From: Microbacterium sp. RU1D
GTDB lineage: Bacteria > Actinomycetota > Actinomycetes > Actinomycetales > Microbacteriaceae
NCBI RefSeq assembly: GCF_900156435.1
Contig: NZ_FTPQ01000002.1
Span: 434,001 to 498,000, forward strand
Direction: 5' to 3'
DNA: 64,000 nt
In this document: positions 62,198-64,000 of the stretch, one piece after another
Numbering within the stretch: position 1 is the first letter of the stretch
How the letters are laid out: each line of letters begins with the position of its first letter
Notes under the pieces: generated by a model
The model's database searches: none
What the model was told of the DNA's origin: nothing
Seen by the model: only the letters and a program-made list of their open reading frames with translations
Made by a program: the position numbers and the translations under genes

Positions 62198-64000
62198 TTA
62201 CGCGGCGACCGTGGCTGCGGGAGCGGCCTCGGCGACGGCGGCGTCCTTGGTGCTGCGGCCGATGCCCTTGAGGGCCACGACGATCAGCGCCGTCACGACG
62301 GTACCCGCCACGATCGCGAGGGCGAAACCCCAGAACGGGTTGATCGCGAAGAAGACGAAGATGCCGCCGTGCGGGGCGAACGACTGCACACCGAAGAGCA
62401 TGCTCAGTCCACCCGTGATCGCACCGCCCACCATCGAGGCGGGGATGACGCGCAGCGGGTCGGCCGCTGCGAACGGGATCGCCCCCTCGGAGATGAACGA
62501 GGCGCCGAGCAGCCACGCGGCCGCGCCGTTCTCGCGCTCGACCGGGGTGAACTTCTTGCGGGCGAGGAGGGTCGAGGCCAGGGCCATGGCGAGCGGCGGG
62601 ACCATACCGGCGGCCATCACGGCGGCCATGATCAGGTAGGGCGCGGTGTTGGTCTGGGTGGCGGCGGCGAGGCCCGTCGTGGCGAAGACGTAGGCGACCT
62701 TGTTGACCGGCCCACCCAGGTCGAAGCACATCATGAGGCCGAGGATCACACCGAGCAGGATCGCGCCGGCGCCCGAAGCGGCGAGCGAGGTGAGGCCGTC
62801 GGTGAGGGCGGTCATGAGCGCGGCGATCGGGCGACCGAGGAACAGGATCATCAGGCCCGAGGCGAAGATCGAGCCCAGGAACGGCACGATGACGACGGGC
62901 ATGAGTCCACGCAGCCAGCGCGGGGCGTCGAAGCGACCGAGCCACCAGGCGATGAAACCGGCGAGCAGGCCGCCGATGATGCCGCCGATGAAGCCGGCGT
63001 TCATGAGCACGGCGACGGCACCGGCGACGAAGCCGGGCGCGATACCGGGGCGGTCGGCGATCGCGTAGGCGATGAAGCCCGCGAGCACGGCGACGATGAA
63101 GCCCATGGAGGTCGCGCCGATCATGAAGGCGACCGAGCCGAGGTACTGGCCGACCGGGCCGAGCGGCGAGGTGATGCCCTCGGTGGGAAGGTCCCACAGC
63201 GAGTTCTGGATGATGACGTTCGCGGCGTTCTGCGTCACCTGGTAGCCGCCGAGCAGGAAGCCCAAGGCGATGAGGAGACCGCCACCGGCGACGAAGGGGA
63301 TCATGTAGCTGACACCGGTCAGCAGCCACCGCTGGATGCGGCGGCCGACCGACTGCTGCGCGACCGGAGCGTCGGACGCGGATGCCGCGGCGGCACCGCC
63401 CTGCACGCGCGCGGCGTTCGGGTTCTCGCTCGCCGCCAGCGCCTCGGCGATGAGCTGCTTCGGCTGCTCGATGCCGCGCTTGACGCCGGCGCGCACGACG
63501 GGCTTGCCCGCGAAGCGCTGCGGCTCGCGCACGTCGACGTCGACGGCGAAGATCACGGCGTCGGCGTCGTCGATCACGCTCTGCGGGAGCGCCTTGTAGC
63601 CGCTCGAGCCCTGCGGCTCGACGACGAGCTCGACGCCGTCGGTCTCGGCGCCGGCGGCGGTGAGCGCGTCGGCGGCCATGAACGTGTGAGCGATGCCGGT
63701 GGCGCACGCGGTGACGGCGACGATCTTCTTTGTCTTCGTCGCCGTGGCGGTGCGGGCTTCGGCGCGCGTGGCGGCGGGAGCCTCGGCGGCCGCCGCGGGC
63801 GCGGGGGTCGGGTTCACGGCATCCGTGATGATGCGCACCGCGTCCGAGGGCGTCTGCGCGGCGCGCAGGCCCGACATGAACTGGTCGTTCATGAGGCTGC
63901 GGGCCAGCTGCGACAGCACCGCGAGGTGGGCCTCGTCGGCACCGGCGGGCGCGGCGATGAGGAACACGATGTCGGCGGGGCCGTCGGGGGCGCCAAAGTC
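62198..64000 (-). CDS. fruA: PTS fructose transporter EIIABC, 5' end outside the window
   Basis: At least 600 residues are visible. The frame is open to the window edge. An EIIA-like end (DIVFLIAAPAGADEAHLAVLS) is followed by an Ala/Pro linker, then EIIB with the phospho-Cys in VTACATGIAHTFMAADAL, then EIIC with about ten membrane segments (from RRIQRWLLTGVSYMIPFVAGGG). It takes up and phosphorylates fructose. The order A-B-C is usual in actinobacteria. Only the N-terminal part of EIIA is missing. Confidence 0.95.
   Translation of the reverse strand, partial: DFGAPDGPADIVFLIAAPAGADEAHLAVLSQLARSLMNDQFMSGLRAAQTPSDAVRIITDAVNPTPAPAAAAEAPAATRAEARTATATKTKKIVAVTACATGIAHTFMAADALTAAGAETDGVELVVEPQGSSGYKALPQSVIDDADAVIFAVDVDVREPQRFAGKPVVRAGVKRGIEQPKQLIAEALAASENPNAARVQGGAAAASASDAPVAQQSVGRRIQRWLLTGVSYMIPFVAGGGLLIALGFLLGGYQVTQNAANVIIQNSLWDLPTEGITSPLGPVGQYLGSVAFMIGATSMGFIVAVLAGFIAYAIADRPGIAPGFVAGAVAVLMNAGFIGGIIGGLLAGFIAWWLGRFDAPRWLRGLMPVVIVPFLGSIFASGLMILFLGRPIAALMTALTDGLTSLAASGAGAILLGVILGLMMCFDLGGPVNKVAYVFATTGLAAATQTNTAPYLIMAAVMAAGMVPPLAMALASTLLARKKFTPVERENGAAAWLLGASFISEGAIPFAAADPLRVIPASMVGGAITGGLSMLFGVQSFAPHGGIFVFFAINPFWGFALAIVAGTVVTALIVVALKGIGRSTKDAAVAEAAPAATVAA

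Noticed and set aside
1..64000. Mobile elements, prophage, CRISPR or defence genes
   Set aside because: No transposase, integrase other than XerC, phage gene, Cas gene or regular spacer array was found.

Overview
The window is a stretch of the core chromosome of a very GC-rich actinobacterium, most probably a Microbacterium or close relative in the Microbacteriaceae. The evidence is the gene order (pyrH-frr-cdsA, rpsP-khpA-rimM-trmD, rnc-mutM-smc-ftsY, dprA-xerC, rnhB-lepB), the frequent GTG starts with 4-base GTGA/ATGA overlaps, the zinc-independent L32, GlgE-type glycogen metabolism, and the Microbacteriaceae-like heptamer GGATGCC scattered through genes. No prophage, insertion sequence, CRISPR array or defence island was seen. 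The genus is inferred, not shown.

Layout. 1-3.4 kb (+): glgE (cut by the window edge) and glgB. 3.5-6.3 kb (-): a thioredoxin-TPR protein and a large membrane protein. 6.4-9.3 kb: an AI-2E family exporter, an alpha/beta hydrolase, a small zinc-finger-like protein and a transglycosylase-like secreted protein. 9.3-14.4 kb (-): translation and lipid genes rpsB-tsf, then pyrH-frr-cdsA and a DivIVA-motif protein. 14.7-16.2 kb: an M23 peptidase and a DUF3060 lipoprotein, convergent across a decayed repeat region. 16.3-23.0 kb (-): xerC, dprA, comM, yraN, DUF2469, rnhB, lepB, rplS. 23.2-26.9 kb: a membrane protein, map (+), and rpsP-khpA-rimM-trmD (-). 27.1-31.4 kb: a YbdK-type ligase, an SGNH lipoprotein, ffh and a TetR regulator. 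31.5-33.2 kb (+): lipB-lipA. 33.2-42.9 kb: DUF2004, ftsY, smc, a GNAT cluster preceded by a previously uncalled small ORF, then mutM, rnc, rpmF, yceD. 43-52.6 kb: coaD, recG, rsmD, thiL, a DUF3515 lipoprotein, ddl, gpsA, plsC, murA. 52.7-57.6 kb: leuCD (-) with a leucine-rich leader peptide, and a divergent sulfhydrylase/flavin monooxygenase pair (+). 57.8-64 kb: terC, a sigma factor with a DUF4349 membrane partner, tRNA-Glu(CUC), a metallo-beta-lactamase-fold protein, ptsH and fruA (cut by the window edge).

How the genes work together. The window carries co-translational membrane targeting (Ffh, FtsY, LepB), ribosome parts and maturation factors (S2, S16, L19, L32, EF-Ts, RRF, RimM, TrmD, RsmD, RNase III), envelope precursors (MurA, Ddl, CdsA, PlsC, GpsA), DNA maintenance (SMC, XerC, RecG, MutM, DprA, ComM), lipoate synthesis and leucine synthesis. 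None of this is accessory DNA, so the novelty lies mostly between and at the ends of genes.

Most notable non-genic signals: a candidate leaderless leucine-codon leader peptide with alternative hairpins upstream of leuCD; a 37-residue ORF with a strong promoter and Shine-Dalgarno upstream of a GNAT cluster; a hairpin plus U-rich tract in the rplS leader; a TetR-type operator between the regulator and lipBA; several decayed tandem repeats at convergent gene ends, including a duplicated tail of the DUF3060 gene; and a 101-base coding overlap of gpsA with ddl.
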